NCBI GenBank assembly: GCA_025765595.1
Contig: JAIVFH010000003.1
Location: 124,001-188,000 of the forward strand
Direction of reading: 5' to 3'
Source of the DNA: Obelidium mucronatum
Taxonomy: Eukaryota > Chytridiomycota > Chytridiomycetes > Chytridiales > Chytriomycetaceae
DNA: 64,000 nt
Shown here: positions 45,160 to 57,363 of the stretch, in pieces
Position numbering within the stretch: the stretch's first letter is position 1
How the letters are laid out: each line of letters opens with the position of its first letter
Position numbers and translations under genes: made by a program
The notes under the pieces: generated by a model
What the model saw: only the letters and a program-made list of their open reading frames with translations
Told to the model about the DNA's origin: nothing
The model's database searches: none

Positions 45160-46199
45160 ATGTCTCGCGGACGCGGCGGTTTCAGAGGCGGCGGACGCGG
45201 CGGTGGATTCGGCAACAACAACGGCATGGATGTCGACGGGCTCGATGTTTCGTTCCACGATATTCCCCTCTTTCCCGTGAGTCTTTCGTCGGGCGATCGC
45301 TTGGTTGGATGGCTTTGGTCGTAGCTGAACGCGTTGCTTGCAGGAAATGAAACTACCGCCAGTCTTTAAAAAAGTATTGGAAAACGAATCGGAGCTGCTG
45401 GAAATCGACAAAAAGTGGTCTGCCGACTTCAAAGACTCTCCTTTCTACCTCGAACCTGCTCCTGTGCGTGACGGTATGAATGCCATGATATTCGAGTTCT
45501 TCAGTGCGTAATGTCTGGGATGGAAGTCACGCTTCAGAAGTTACCACACCAAACATACATTCTGGCACCCCCCAACCGCATGTTCATGCAAGGTTCCACT
45601 ACATTAAATTCCAAAATCTTTAGATGTGGAACGGTATTCGGATAGATTCAAATCTTGGTCGAGGCCGAAGACAAAATCGCTTGTAACAATACCAACAGGT
45701 ATTTTGCATGATATTTGGGACACTCAAGTATCTAATTTGTCTTAATTGAACAGATCTTAAATATTTTCCCGATGAGCTGCACCAAGTCAAAGATGCCACG
45801 AAACGATCCAGTATGAATCCTGTCTGAATCTTTTGCCATTAACATGCAATTCAGCTCAAAAAATGGCCAAGGGTGTATTGGATCTCGATAAACTATTGAA
45901 GGGGTTAGAAAAGGACGAACTTGCTCAAGGAAAGCGCCAAAAGACTGTATGTATAATCGTTTTCGCGTTTCAACTTCTGACTTTTATACTTTAGGGTGGT
46001 ATCGAAGATGATGATGAACCAGTTGAAGATAATGAATATGATGAAGAGGATCAGGAGGAAGAGGACGACTATGTGAACGATTATTACGACGATGATCACG
46101 ATGGTGTTGGTGGCGATGAGTCCGACCACGGTATGTTGCTCCTTCTGAAAATCATTTTTCATTCTCAACCATTGTTTGTCAGGTGGGGGTGACTATTAA
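45160..46199 (+). CDS. RPC31: RNA polymerase III subunit C31/RPC7-like
   Basis: Part of the C82-C34-C31 subcomplex needed for RNA polymerase III initiation. Seven exons (45160-45276, 45344-45473, 45624-45698, 45754-45810, 45855-45946, 45995-46130, 46183-46199) give 207 residues. The order is typical: Gly/Arg-rich N-terminus (MSRGRGGFRGGGRGGGFG), a DIPLFPEMKLPP segment, a central YSDRFKSWSRP motif, then a long acidic tail of Asp/Glu ending ESDHGGGDY. Yeast C31 is 251 residues. The acidic tail alone would not be diagnostic; the N-terminal and central motifs make the call. Confidence 0.85.
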
Positions 46200-46241
46200 G
46201 ACTTTTTTTAAATAAACTGTAATTTTTGGGAATACTTCAAG

Positions 46242-47152
46242 ATGTTTGATGTGAAGAACAAAGTGGCCGTTATCACTGGTGGATCTGCTGGATTTGGCGA
46301 GCAACTAGCGTATCGGCTAACTGGAAAGGGAGCGCGCGTCGTTATTTTGGATATCAACAAGGAGAATGGGAACCGAGTGGTGGAGGAAATCAATGTGAAG
46401 CACGGCCCAGGAACAGCAGCTTTTGTTGAAAGCGATGTTTCGGTTGGTTTTAATCTTGTTATTATGATGGCTTACTTTGGAGGGACGTAGAGTTTGCCTG
46501 CACTTGAGTCTGCCTTTATCCAAGCAGTCAACACCTTTGGCAGAATTGACATCATGGTCAACAACGCGGGGATCGGAGAATTCCACCGATTCATTGAGAA
46601 TCCTGATGCAGACTGGAAGCTTGTGATGGATGTTGACTTGTATGCTGTCATCAAGGGAACACAATTAGCTCTAAACCAATTCCGAAATCAATCCCCTCCT
46701 GGAGGTGTCATAATTAATGTCGCTTCCATGGCAGGCTTTTTACCCGATCCCAATATGCCAATCTATGTGGCTGCGAAAACTGGAGTTGTGGGGTGAGGAT
46801 TCTGGCACACAATTTGATGTTAAGCTTCACTTTGAATACAATTAGATTCACTCGCAGTCTTTCGAGGCATCTTTTTAAAACTCAGTCGGTTCGTGTAAAC
46901 GGAATCGCGCCTACATTTGCAATGACAAATCTTGGCCAGCTTGCGGCACAAGATCCAGCTTTGAAAAAATTCGTTGCAGTATCCACCGTTCCGGTATCTC
47001 TTGTCATTGATGCGTTCATGAAGGCAATTGAGGATGACAAGTTGGCGGGAGACATTATTCGAATCACTGCGCAAAAGGGAATTGATGTGTTGCCAAAACG
47101 CGATATGGTGGATGTAACCCCAGTCATTAGCAAGAAGCAATCAAAGATTTGA
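46242..47152 (+). CDS. Short-chain dehydrogenase/reductase (15-PGDH-like) ending in SKI
   Basis: NAD(P)-dependent oxidoreductase of the classical SDR family, 269 residues from three exons (46242-46442, 46491-46792, 46846-47152). The Rossmann cofactor motif TGGSAGFG, the NNAG motif, the catalytic serine region NVASMAGF and YVAAK are all in place; an aspartate after the second strand (ILDINK) suggests NAD rather than NADP. Overall it resembles 15-hydroxyprostaglandin dehydrogenase-like SDRs, a group with variable substrates. The terminal SKI is a permitted variant of the peroxisomal PTS1 signal. Substrate unknown. Confidence 0.9.
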
Positions 47153-47189
47153 TAAATTTGAGTAAAAAGCGATATTATTCTTGTTGACA

Positions 47190-49084
47190 TTATTCACTCA
47201 TGTTTGCAAATATGACTTGTTCAGCAATCGAACTGGACACAGTGTCCTTCACACCAACTCGCCACACACCTTCGGCTTTAACAAGCTCCTCAACATTCGA
47301 ACTGCTGGACGCAACTTTATGTACAAATGGTCCTGTGAAATACCCCGCTCTTGCATTCATTACTTGAGTCAAAATAAGGCTCGCCAACACATGGATTGCA
47401 TCTATACATCCACAGCACGATTTATACACGGTTGATAAGAAAAAGAAAAAGAAAAAGAGTTCCTTACGAATTAATTCCGTGTCGTTCTTATCATCTAACA
47501 AGTTTCCATTCAATCGTTTTGCAATTCCAGACATGGTAATTCCTACTGCTTCATCCAGCGCATTCAGATAATAGTAAACACTTTCTTCTCTCAATCGACC
47601 AAATGATGCACACCGAGAGCCTTCAACCTCCCCTGCTGTGCCACGATTCTCTCCTTCCGCGTCAGATTCACTCATGAATCGAAAACAGCATTTCAAGATG
47701 CAGAAAACTGAAACAAGTGAAATGCATGGAACTAATAAACCTGCTTTCGATACAATTTTGCACACTTCTTCCCGAAAATCTCTGAGTGGTGCACCAACAG
47801 CTCCTGCTGCTCCAGTTGATGTTGCTGCTTGAGTAGAGGACGAGTCAATAAAAGCAGGAGAAAGATGGTGCGAAGATTTTTCTGATTCTGTTTGTTGATT
47901 CAGTGAGCTGCCATTCTGTGGGTTTGTGAGTTCTTTCGGATTTTTGCGCGGACAATTTAAAACTGATTTTTCGGTCTCCGATGTTATCAAAGGTATGAGA
48001 TTGAGGAACGAAGTCAGCTTTCGCAAAGTGAAAATAGCGAAATCGGCTTGGAGTTCTTGATTGTTCGGCAATGTAGTCGATAATGTGGCTAAAAAATCCA
48101 GTTTGTTGACGTATGCCAAAAGATAATAAAAAATTAAGAAGTATTTACCAAAGCATTTTCGACTAATGCCTTGTATCATGAAGGTTAGTTTGCTGGACTC
48201 TGAGTCTGTTCTTTGGAACCCCACCGTCGTGGCAACCTCGACTCTCTCTGGAGTGCAAATTACACGTCTGAGTTTAGAACATAAAGATGTCAAGATTCTG
48301 TCGGCAGTCTCCATGAGTCTGCGCGATTGTGGTTCTAGTGTGTGGATTAAAGCTAACTTATGACGAAAATTAGAATACCAGACAATAATTGACAACTGCA
48401 TGCGTCTGTCAAAGATTTCATAAGCTCAATAAATTCAATGTCTTTCACTAAATCCTCATCCTTTGCTTTCAGCGCGGCGCAAGCTATAAAATTCAGTTAG
48501 TTGCAGTTTTAAAGCAGTATTTTTGCGACCCCACCGCGTTCAGCTTTCGCTTGAGCAACTTTCGAGAATCTTAGCTTGGTGTTATGGATCACAGCAGAAC
48601 TCTTTGCCTTCTTTGGTGTTTTGTTCGTTGCTGTTGTTGAAAAGTTGCCAACAACGGTTGGATCATCTTGCGTACTAGCAGCTTTCAGTCTCTTGACTTC
48701 TTCGGATAATTCAGCTAACTGGACGCGTGTTTCGAGCTCTATTGAATTGATTTGTTAGATTCAAGATGGTGATGAACTACACAACCTTGCTGAATTAGGC
48801 GCTGATTCAATGAGCTGCATTCATCCCGAGCAATTTCCTCTCGCTTTAACTTTAACTCCTTATTTTCGCTCATACAGCTCGAGGCCAGGGACGTGAGATA
48901 TTCTAAGCAATTGGGGTTGTTGGCGTGTTGAAGCATCCTTTACGTAAAAACCTGTGCTAGCAATATGGACAGGCTTCTCCTTCAATATTGAAAACGCCTT
49001 TGAAGATATTGCAGAAATATTGGTTAGTTGAAAGCTGGATTTACTTTTGGGTGGACACACCAAGGCAGTCCCAACCGTTGACAT
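47190..49084 (-). CDS. Unrecognised protein with an N-terminal coiled coil
   Basis: I do not recognise a family. The start MSTVGTAL at 49084 lies 40 bp downstream of the preceding gene's stop. A 49-nt intron (gtttttacgt...ttgcttag) must be removed to reach the coiled-coil frame EYLTSLASSCMSENKELK; a second intron of 63 nt just after the start is optional because it keeps the frame. Heptad-like helix continues through ELETRVQLAELSEEVKRLK. A Lys-rich region and small exons follow, then a mostly helical part with TADRILTSLCSKLRR, a Ser/Thr/Gln-rich linker and a C-terminal domain ending KDTVSSSIAEQVIFANMSE. Introns near 48110-48160 and 47405-47470 are clear. A 33-nt GT-AG stretch near 47720-47755 may be coding. 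A structural or cytoskeletal role is only a guess. Confidence 0.6.
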
Positions 49085-49124
49085 TATTCTTTTCAACAAA
49101 TGTATATTATCATATTTTTCTACC

Positions 49125-52100
49125 TCATAGCTGAAGATTTAACACGGTGACAAATCCGTTTAACCCCCATAGAACAACACGGCATCGACTTGGAGCCACT
49201 TCATCCTCATCTTCTGCCTCTGTCGCAACCTCCCTGACACGCATGCCGGATACTGGCGTCCTCGCGTGCCATATTCCAATTATTTTAACGGGCTCATCTG
49301 TTGCCCTACTCACTACTGATTTCCGAAACATTCCGTTGGAGGATTTCAAGTTGAATACTATTACTGTCCCATTACTTGTTGCCGCAATTAAGCAGTCCAC
49401 AGAGCTTGTTTTGAAATGATGAAGACCAATTACAGACTCATCTGGAATTGAATGAATATGTCTAATCCGGCAGTAATCTGCAGGTGCAGGGATATACTCT
49501 TCCTGTGGCGGCCGGGAGACATTGGAAGCGGTAGCAGCATTAGGCGTTTCTGTACTAATTACTGCAGTTGAAGGGTCGTCATCGGCTTTTGGAATGGAGC
49601 TTCTTCTTCTAGATGAACTACGACGGCGTCCATTGTACTTTTTGTGAGGTTTCGTTGTTATTGATGATCGATTCATTGATAAGCGGTGTGAGTCTTTCCG
49701 TTTTGGCTCTGTGGACGAGCTCCTTTCCTCTGTTAATGGCGCTTGTGGTACTGCTGGCTGCGGGGGATCAGGTCTTCCAACGACTGGAAACATTTCTTCC
49801 GACACCCAGTATATTTGATCATGAACTGCAATAATCATCACGCGGGGATCGTGTTTGCTTTGACTTGTGGCGGTATATTCAGTGCCAATTTGTGATTCCA
49901 CAATTGCTTTTATGGAGTCACTTCTTGTTGTTCCAAATTCTAATGAGACATGAATTCGTTCCAGACCAATAACAAGACATGCGGGCCGTATAGTTTGTGC
50001 TGAAACTGCCTCTTTTGTGTTAATAAATCGGAGAAGTGCATCGGATGGATTGCCCCAAGTCATTGGCAAATGTAAATTCGACTTGGTGATATTTAAAATT
50101 GGTGCTGTTTCGAGGCCAAACTGAAAGTATCGAAGTTTTTCGCCTGTCTCAATTCCCCAAAACTGTGCATGCATTGCGCCAGATTCATCTGTGAAAGCGA
50201 CAGCCAAAATACCAGTTTCCTGATGCAGACAATAATTTAATATGGTTGCATTGGGGATGTGTTTTCCGACACTGAATGTCAAAGACTCGATTTGGGTGTT
50301 ATTTGCCGTACTGATGAGATTTCTGAAAAACTTTCCATCTGAGGTTTGGCCAATTGCATTCCAGTTCCATATTTTGATATTTCCATCGGAGTCGCCAGTT
50401 ACAAATGTGCTAACGTCATTCCCATATTGAGTTTCAAAGTCGCACCAAATAATGTTACCAGTGTAATTCATTTTCAAAAGACGGGTCCCTGCTTCTACGT
50501 CCCATAATGTGACTGTAGATATTTCGCCCGGTTCGTCAAAGTACGATTTTTGAACGTTTTCCTTCAAGGGATCAAAGGTAGAATTTTGCTGCGTCTTTTC
50601 CCTTCCCATTACACTGATAGCTCTACGATCCAATGATCGTGACGATCGCTTTTCGCCGCTTTTAACCGGAGTCGACGTTGCAGATTGTAAGGCTCGAGAT
50701 TGTCGGGTCAGAGCGGTGAGATCGTCCAAGCTGCTTACAATTTCTCCATCTACACGAGTAGTAAGTGAGCCCTCCATGAAACACGATGGATCATATTGTT
50801 TTTGTGGTACATCTCCTCCTCCAATGATGGCTAAGAACATCCCGTCTGCACTGAACTGGGCGGTGGTTATGGAATACCGTATCATACCATCTTTGACATT
50901 TTCAAACCCAGTGACAACTACACCTCTTTTGAAGCAACCAATTCCTACTCTATAGCAAACAACCTCTTCTTTCAATTTGCCTGACCAGTTGGTTTTTTGA
51001 GTATATGCGTTGCCACTGGCGGCGGTGGCGGGAGCGTCTGGAATAAATTGCATTGAAATAACAGGCTCTGAAAGGGGTTGGCAGATCATAAGATGGCCTG
51101 TTGCCAGATTGATTATATGGGCAATACCAGCCTCACTGCCAAATGCAACGCACTTTTCATCGGTCGAAATAGACATATGGCTTGCATTTATATCCAAATT
51201 CCAGAGCATTGCAGTCACTTTTGTGGATAAATCGAATCTTTGAAATACGGCACCAATTGCTGGCGATGGATCCAAAACATTTTGCATAATACTGTTACTT
51301 AACATGAAGATTGACTTTGAATCTTGTGAGAATATAATCTTATTCATGATATGATTTCTCAGAGGAGATTTGTCTGGTTGGATTTTGCGAGTCCACACCA
51401 ACTGCAAGTCCTTGACGCTAACCAAGTTGAGACTACGAATACCATAGACAATAGCTTTCCCATCAGGTGATAACGCTACTGCTCCAGTTGCCAGAATCTT
51501 GTTATCTTCAGAATCTGGAAAGAATTGTTTGACAACTTCCTTGGAAACCATGTCCCATATCGACAATACGCCATTCAGTCCCAATCCATACACTCGACAC
51601 TGGGGGTAATGGTAGTCAATATGGTCCCTCAGTTCTTTTAAAAACCCGCAGCTGATAACTGGAGTTCCCAAGCCCACAGGCTTCCCGCAAATTTCGTGTG
51701 TGACCATACATTTCGAAATAGACCACATAACCAGCTTATTAATTGATGATGACAGAGCTATACTTATGAGCATAGTGTCACTGTCGGAGGGTTGAAATGC
51801 CAAAGCCATAATGTGACCCAATGAGTTCAATGACGTCAACTCAAAACCAGTGTTTGCATCAAAAATACGCAAAATCCCATCTTTGGACCCGGATGCAATA
51901 TATTTTCCGTCTTGAGAAACTGCGCAATGTGTGTGGTTCTTGTGCAACAGGGTCATGGAAGGTTTGATATGAGTCTTCTCCCAATATTCTGCATTCTTTT
52001 CACCGTCCAAAATGCATTGAGTTCCACCAGAAAACATACTTTTTCTCCGAAGATTTGACCAATCTGGTGCCGTTGAGATATCTCTATCGGTTCGGTATTC

Positions 52101-55100
52101 TCCGTCTGCTTCTGGAAAATGAGAAATAGGCCTCGTCCAACCATAACCAGAGACAGATACAATCGGTCTCCATCGAGGAAGACACTGTAGTATACCGTAT
52201 CCTCGTTTTTTCAGTAGATCAAACGAGTTCCACGATCCCGACTTTAAGTTCACTGCCGCAACTGCACGATACAGAATTGCTTTAAGGCTGCTTGTCTCGG
52301 GCAAACGGAATAGCATGTCAAAAACAACATTTTGTCGATTCAATTTCGGTGAAATATCCATGATGTGGCGATTCCAAACCAAAAAATTCAGCATAGTCTC
52401 TACAAAGATACCCACTTTCGCTCGCAAGTGCGCAACAGTAGGCTCAGGATCGGCATTTTCCACTTCACTATCAAGAATAAGTTTGCCATCCTGATATTTT
52501 GTGATGGACAATCGTCGTTGGGGTCGATATCGTTTGGGATCAAATGTTAAAAAACTGTATATGTCCTCAATCGCGCGATCAGTGTTCTAATTCAGATTCT
52601 ATTAGAATGATACCGAAAAAATGAAAGGAAACGTTTACTTGAATGCTCAAAATTCCTGTAAGATAGTGTACATCACGGAGGATATTGTCGAACTCTGCCC
52701 ATTTATCCGCAACAAGGCATGATCGAGGATATTCTCTCAGTTTTCTTACGTTCCAAGTTCGCTGGTTGCCATATATTTTTTCACAAAGATCGCTTGGAGG
52801 AAACATCCATGGCATATCTAGAATTTGTCTCGATACCAAAAACGTTCGTCCCTTCAATAATGTGAATGGCTTTTCCTCTGAATATGTGTCGGCGAAATAG
52901 TCATATAGTAGTTCTGACATACGATTTACGATATCGACATCTGAAAGGTATCGAAGCTCAATACACTTCAGAAAGTCAGTGTCATGAGAAATAGAAATTA
53001 ATTCGCCTCCAAAATCTTGTCGATGAATTACGTAATCTGTGATGTCATAAAGTAATTGCGCAATTTTCAAAGAAGGAACTCTCGCTAGATCCGTGGTGGA
53101 ATACTGAATCCCGAAAAATTTAGATTATTCGGTAAAATAATATGTTTCTTACCTTCAAAGTTTCAGCAAGACACAAGTCGTCAAGACTTAGAATATCTTC
53201 CAACTCGCTCACAGTCAATCCATCACGAGACAGTGCTAATACAGATAACAAAGTCATCGTCAAGTAATATCCATGTGATACTTCCAAATCAGACAGTTCC
53301 AAATCGAAAGCTTCGTTCAAAGTTTTCGGAAATTCAATATCACCAACTTTATCATAGGATCCCCATTTTCTGGACATTTTATACAGCTGTTTCAGCAATC
53401 GAATAGGTACATATTTACAATTTTCTGCAGTTTCGGCGTCGTTGAACGCTTTTCTCAGGGAATCCTCTTGATCTAGTCTCAATTTCCTTTTGTCAATAGT
53501 CAGTAGCCGTTTAATGCTTGACTTGGCTATTGGTGCAATAATGCTTCCGACATTTAATAAATAGTCATCCGAGCATGTGGCCATTAAGGCTGGTGATGGC
53601 GGTGCTCTGTTCTCCAAGGCTGTTGTTGAATACAACACTGTCGGCGCCATTTGCTTAATCTTTCCGGTTATTACACTGAACACGCTTGTGGCTGAAAAAT
53701 CGGTCCGCGCAGTCAAAAGAATACGGACGAATGGGGCAATATGATCAAGGATCCATGAAATTTTAAGAGCTAGAGGACCAGACAATGGTAGACGATCAAC
53801 TTTTGCAAGCACAATAATGAGAGGCCGTTCAGACGAAGCTAATGACAATGAATTTCTATAATCTTGTACAGTTAGAAGCTCCTCCGTTGCTTCATTCTTG
53901 TGATTGTATGCCTCATATATTTGCCTCGTGATGGAATCAATCAACAGCCTAGAATTGGATGAGTATGGTGTTAAGCCACATATTCGGGCTACAATTATAG
54001 GTTCATATGGTGGTTTTTCTGGCGCGAGTGGCTCCGGGTCTGACACCAAATCGTGTTTGCTAGAAGTCACGTCAATTGTTGAAGAGAGTGGCGACTTTGT
54101 GGCCTGTACCCGTATCCACGCATCCTCGGTTATCTTTTTCACGAGTTTTTGGATTGCGCTACCAACAACAGATGTTTTGCCCATCGACATGTCCCCATCC
54201 AACAAAAATGGCGGAATTGGACATTTGTCGGTCCTAGTAATATAACTCATAATTTTTGAAATCAAATGGCCCCTATGAGAATGATCCCGAGCTTTCAGCT
54301 TGAAATGCTTCATGTGTGTGGTGATCTCATGAAGGAGGGTATTTGGACGGGGCAAATTAATCATTTGACGCGATACTAGTCTCTTAAACCTGTCAAGTAG
54401 ACTGTCAAACAATGGATTCATTGCTGCATGTCTATCAAACGGTTCATCGGAATTGAGCTAAAAACACACAATGAAAAACGGTCAGTTTTGTTTTTATCCA
54501 AGAAAAGCGCTTACATATGGATGAATTTTGTTTTCATACGGAATGGCGGTGAATAGCGGTCCGATTAGTTTCTGGAGCAGCTTTTGGTCTTGGGAAAGCT
54601 CCATTTCTGGTGTGGGCGGAAGCGTCTCTTGTTCGTCATGATTCTCACTTTCACTTTCATTCATCCCTCCTGAGCCAGACGAAACTTTGGGTACATGTTC
54701 TGTGTTAACCAACAGTAAACTGCGTTCCCATCCTCCTCTACGTGACTCTTGAATCACACCCCGAGTAATTTCTTCTTGGAAATCAGATTGAACAAAACGC
54801 TGCGCTATGTGTGGCTCCAAGAGACCTTGCCGGCTGAGGCGTACTGCCGACCGTCGCAGAATTTCTTTCAAAGGGTTTAGATTTTGGAATCTGCAACAAA
54901 AAATATCACTGAAGTTATAACCAGGCCGCTTGCTCCGTCAAGCGTCAGAATCATTTGCTTACATCCAAACCCTTTTGGCAGATTCCCGTTCATCTAAACT
55001 GTCAATATTGGTCAAGATTTCCTCAATTCGGCGAAGAATGAATCGTTTTGGCACATAGTTTTCATCCAGTCGATACCACTTTTTTAAAAGCTCTTCTGCT

Positions 55101-57146
55101 GAATTATTATTGGTTTTGGCCATCAGATCTCTGAAATCCATGTATTTTGCTTGATTCAGAATTTTCTTGAACACTTGTGCGTCAATATCTGTAGGAATCG
55201 CTCTATCTCCGTACATGCTATTGTTGAAAAATATCATCGAGCTAACAAACGATGACTCCTAAATACTTTTTTTTTGAGATAATGGCCCAGCTACAATTGG
55301 TTTCCCACCTTATGACAGGCATCCATATCAGCCAAACACACTTTCCGATACTAGACGAAGGAGAGTTGTTTTAGCAGTTGTATAGAATCTTTAAATGAAA
55401 AGCACTCACGTTGTTGAGGTTCGTTACAACATTGTCTCTGCCAAATTTGAAGTCGTGCCAACACACTTCTTTACCAAACGAAATACAGAACCGTCGGAGC
55501 TAAAAATTGATTAAATCACAGAAGAATTTTCAATCTCAAATGATTATTACTCACCTGCAGAAGGTAGTTCTTGATCCAACACGCACGTTCCTCTTCAGAA
55601 TCCCCATCAATAGAGCTCACATAAATCTTTAAAGAAAAATTGACAACTCTTGGGTACTGAAAACTCGCTCCAAACGCAGGAACACCACATAAAATAGCAA
55701 CTTCCCCACTTCGATCTCCAAAATTGTATCGCGTTTCCTCCCTCTTCTCCTCCACTAGCCCTTCCTCATTCAATCGAGTTATCGCCCTTGATATACTGAG
55801 TTTTGCGTCCCATGAATCATTTGTGATAATCAGATCCTCGTCTCCCGGGAACTCGTCTTCATACGTGTACTCTCCGGCCGGTTCGTCCTCATATATTGTG
55901 TGTTTAGCGGGAATCTGCTTGATGGGCTCTGTTGCCGTAAGCGGACGTCTTTGCGGTAACAGAGCGCATCTAGGAACCAATGGGACGGGTTTCACTGGTT
56001 TCACTGGAATCAGAGACTCTAAAGGAATCACTTTTTTGGGCGGAAGCATTGCCACGCGTGGAACAAGCGGTCCACGAGTTCCATATCGTGGGGGAACTAC
56101 AATGCTGTCGTTGGATGATTGTTCCAGTTTTGGTTTCCGTATGATTACTTGCTGGTTGTAGTGGTTGAACAAATGGGGATCTTTCAGCTCGTACTTTGAT
56201 ATAATTGCGGCTTCATCTGTTCTTGCGGTTAAGGGACGGCTTTTTTTCTCGGGAACTCGTGGAAATTGGACGCCGGCATCTTTGAGTTGGCGTACGTACT
56301 TTTTGGGAAAACGGGAAATGTTTTGAAGATGTAGCAGTGTGTTGATTCGCTCTTTGCTGAACTCTTCTCCTCTATAGAATGGAGAAGATGCTTCCAACCG
56401 TTGGAGAATCACCTATACAATACGGATAATTAAAGCCACTTCATTCTTGCAGATGAACAAACCTCATTTTCAGATTCCATTTGCTCTTGCAATATCCGTT
56501 TTCTTGGACCGTTGAGACCCTGTTTTTGAACAACTGGGTTCACGATTACAACTGGATGAGGATCAGTTGGTCGACCATTTGGGTGTGGAGAGCTTCTAAG
56601 TTGCCGTCGGATCCTGTCCAACAAGTTGAAGTTGTCATGATATATGCGAGTGGCGTCCTCCACTTTAATCTGGTGCCGCTTTTTTTGAGTTACCAAGTGA
56701 GGATACTTTTTCGGTGGCGCAGTGTCGATTGTGGCCTTGATTCTCTTCAGTTTCTCGATATGAGCCCTTTTCGTGTCTTCGTCCCATCTTCTCTGAATCA
56801 GTCTGTTTGTACATGGATTCGTTGGTTCATATGCCCGATATCCCCAAAGATCCCGTATAGACTCGGAGTCACTCGATTGCGGATATTCCTCGCCACAACT
56901 ATCCTCCAAATCACTCACGAAATCGTAAAGCTCTTCTTCTTCATCCTCTCTATGGCTTCGACAGCTGGTTGAGTATTCAGATGTTTCTTTGACGTCGTTT
57001 ATGAGGGGATCCAGCCCCGCAATCAATGGCGCAAACAACACCCGCACTCTTTCTGACTGGGAGGAAGTCTTTGGTAGCCTTTGTAGTTCACTGTATTGCC
57101 GAGATTCCTGCCCCAGATGGCTAGAATCAGGTTCAATCGTGTTCAT
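49125..57146 (-). CDS. DUF4062-STAND NTPase-WD40 protein (NWD1/NWD2-like)
   Basis: Large signalling-type NTPase of 2,525 residues from nine exons (56463-57146, 55555-56412, 55410-55499, 55309-55350, 54963-55258, 54515-54890, 53153-54457, 52639-53103, 49125-52586). About the first 470 residues are charged and proline-rich, with repeated PxVPR-like strings. A DUF4062-type domain follows: LKIYVSSIDGDSEEER, cysteine-containing helices, then a YGDRAIP segment before VFKKIL. The NTPase has a P-loop GDMSMGKTS, a hydrophobic strand LIIVLAKVDRL with Asp at the Walker B end and RILLTARTD as sensor-like motif. A helical region precedes many WD40 blades (for example CAVSQDGKYIASGSKDGILRIF) up to the C-terminus. 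This order is that of NACHT-WD proteins. The Walker B acid is degenerate. Ligand and pathway are unknown. Confidence 0.83.
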
Positions 57147-57363
57147 TTTTGCCCTTGTGCTGTAGAAGTAAGTCTTTGTAGATCTTTCAAAAACAAAAGT
57201 TGCTTTTAAAAACCCAGGAAAGCCACCTCTAGATTAAAAATCTCTTTCTATGTTCAATTAATTTGAATATTATTATTTTTATTTTACAGGATGTGCAATA
57301 ATCTTGAGAAGCCTTTGAAGTGCGATTTCATTCTATGTTGATGGGTTTAGATTAGATGGCTCA

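Noticed and set aside
47720..47760. 33-nt GT-AG stretch as an intron in the unrecognised gene
   Set aside because: Shorter than every secure intron in the window, and the frame is open through it, so it is left as uncertain coding sequence.
48922..48936. ATG at 48936 as start of the unrecognised gene, or a 14-nt intron upstream of it
   Set aside because: A 14-nt intron is not credible. A 49-nt GT-AG intron joins the upstream ATG at 49084 to the same coiled-coil frame.
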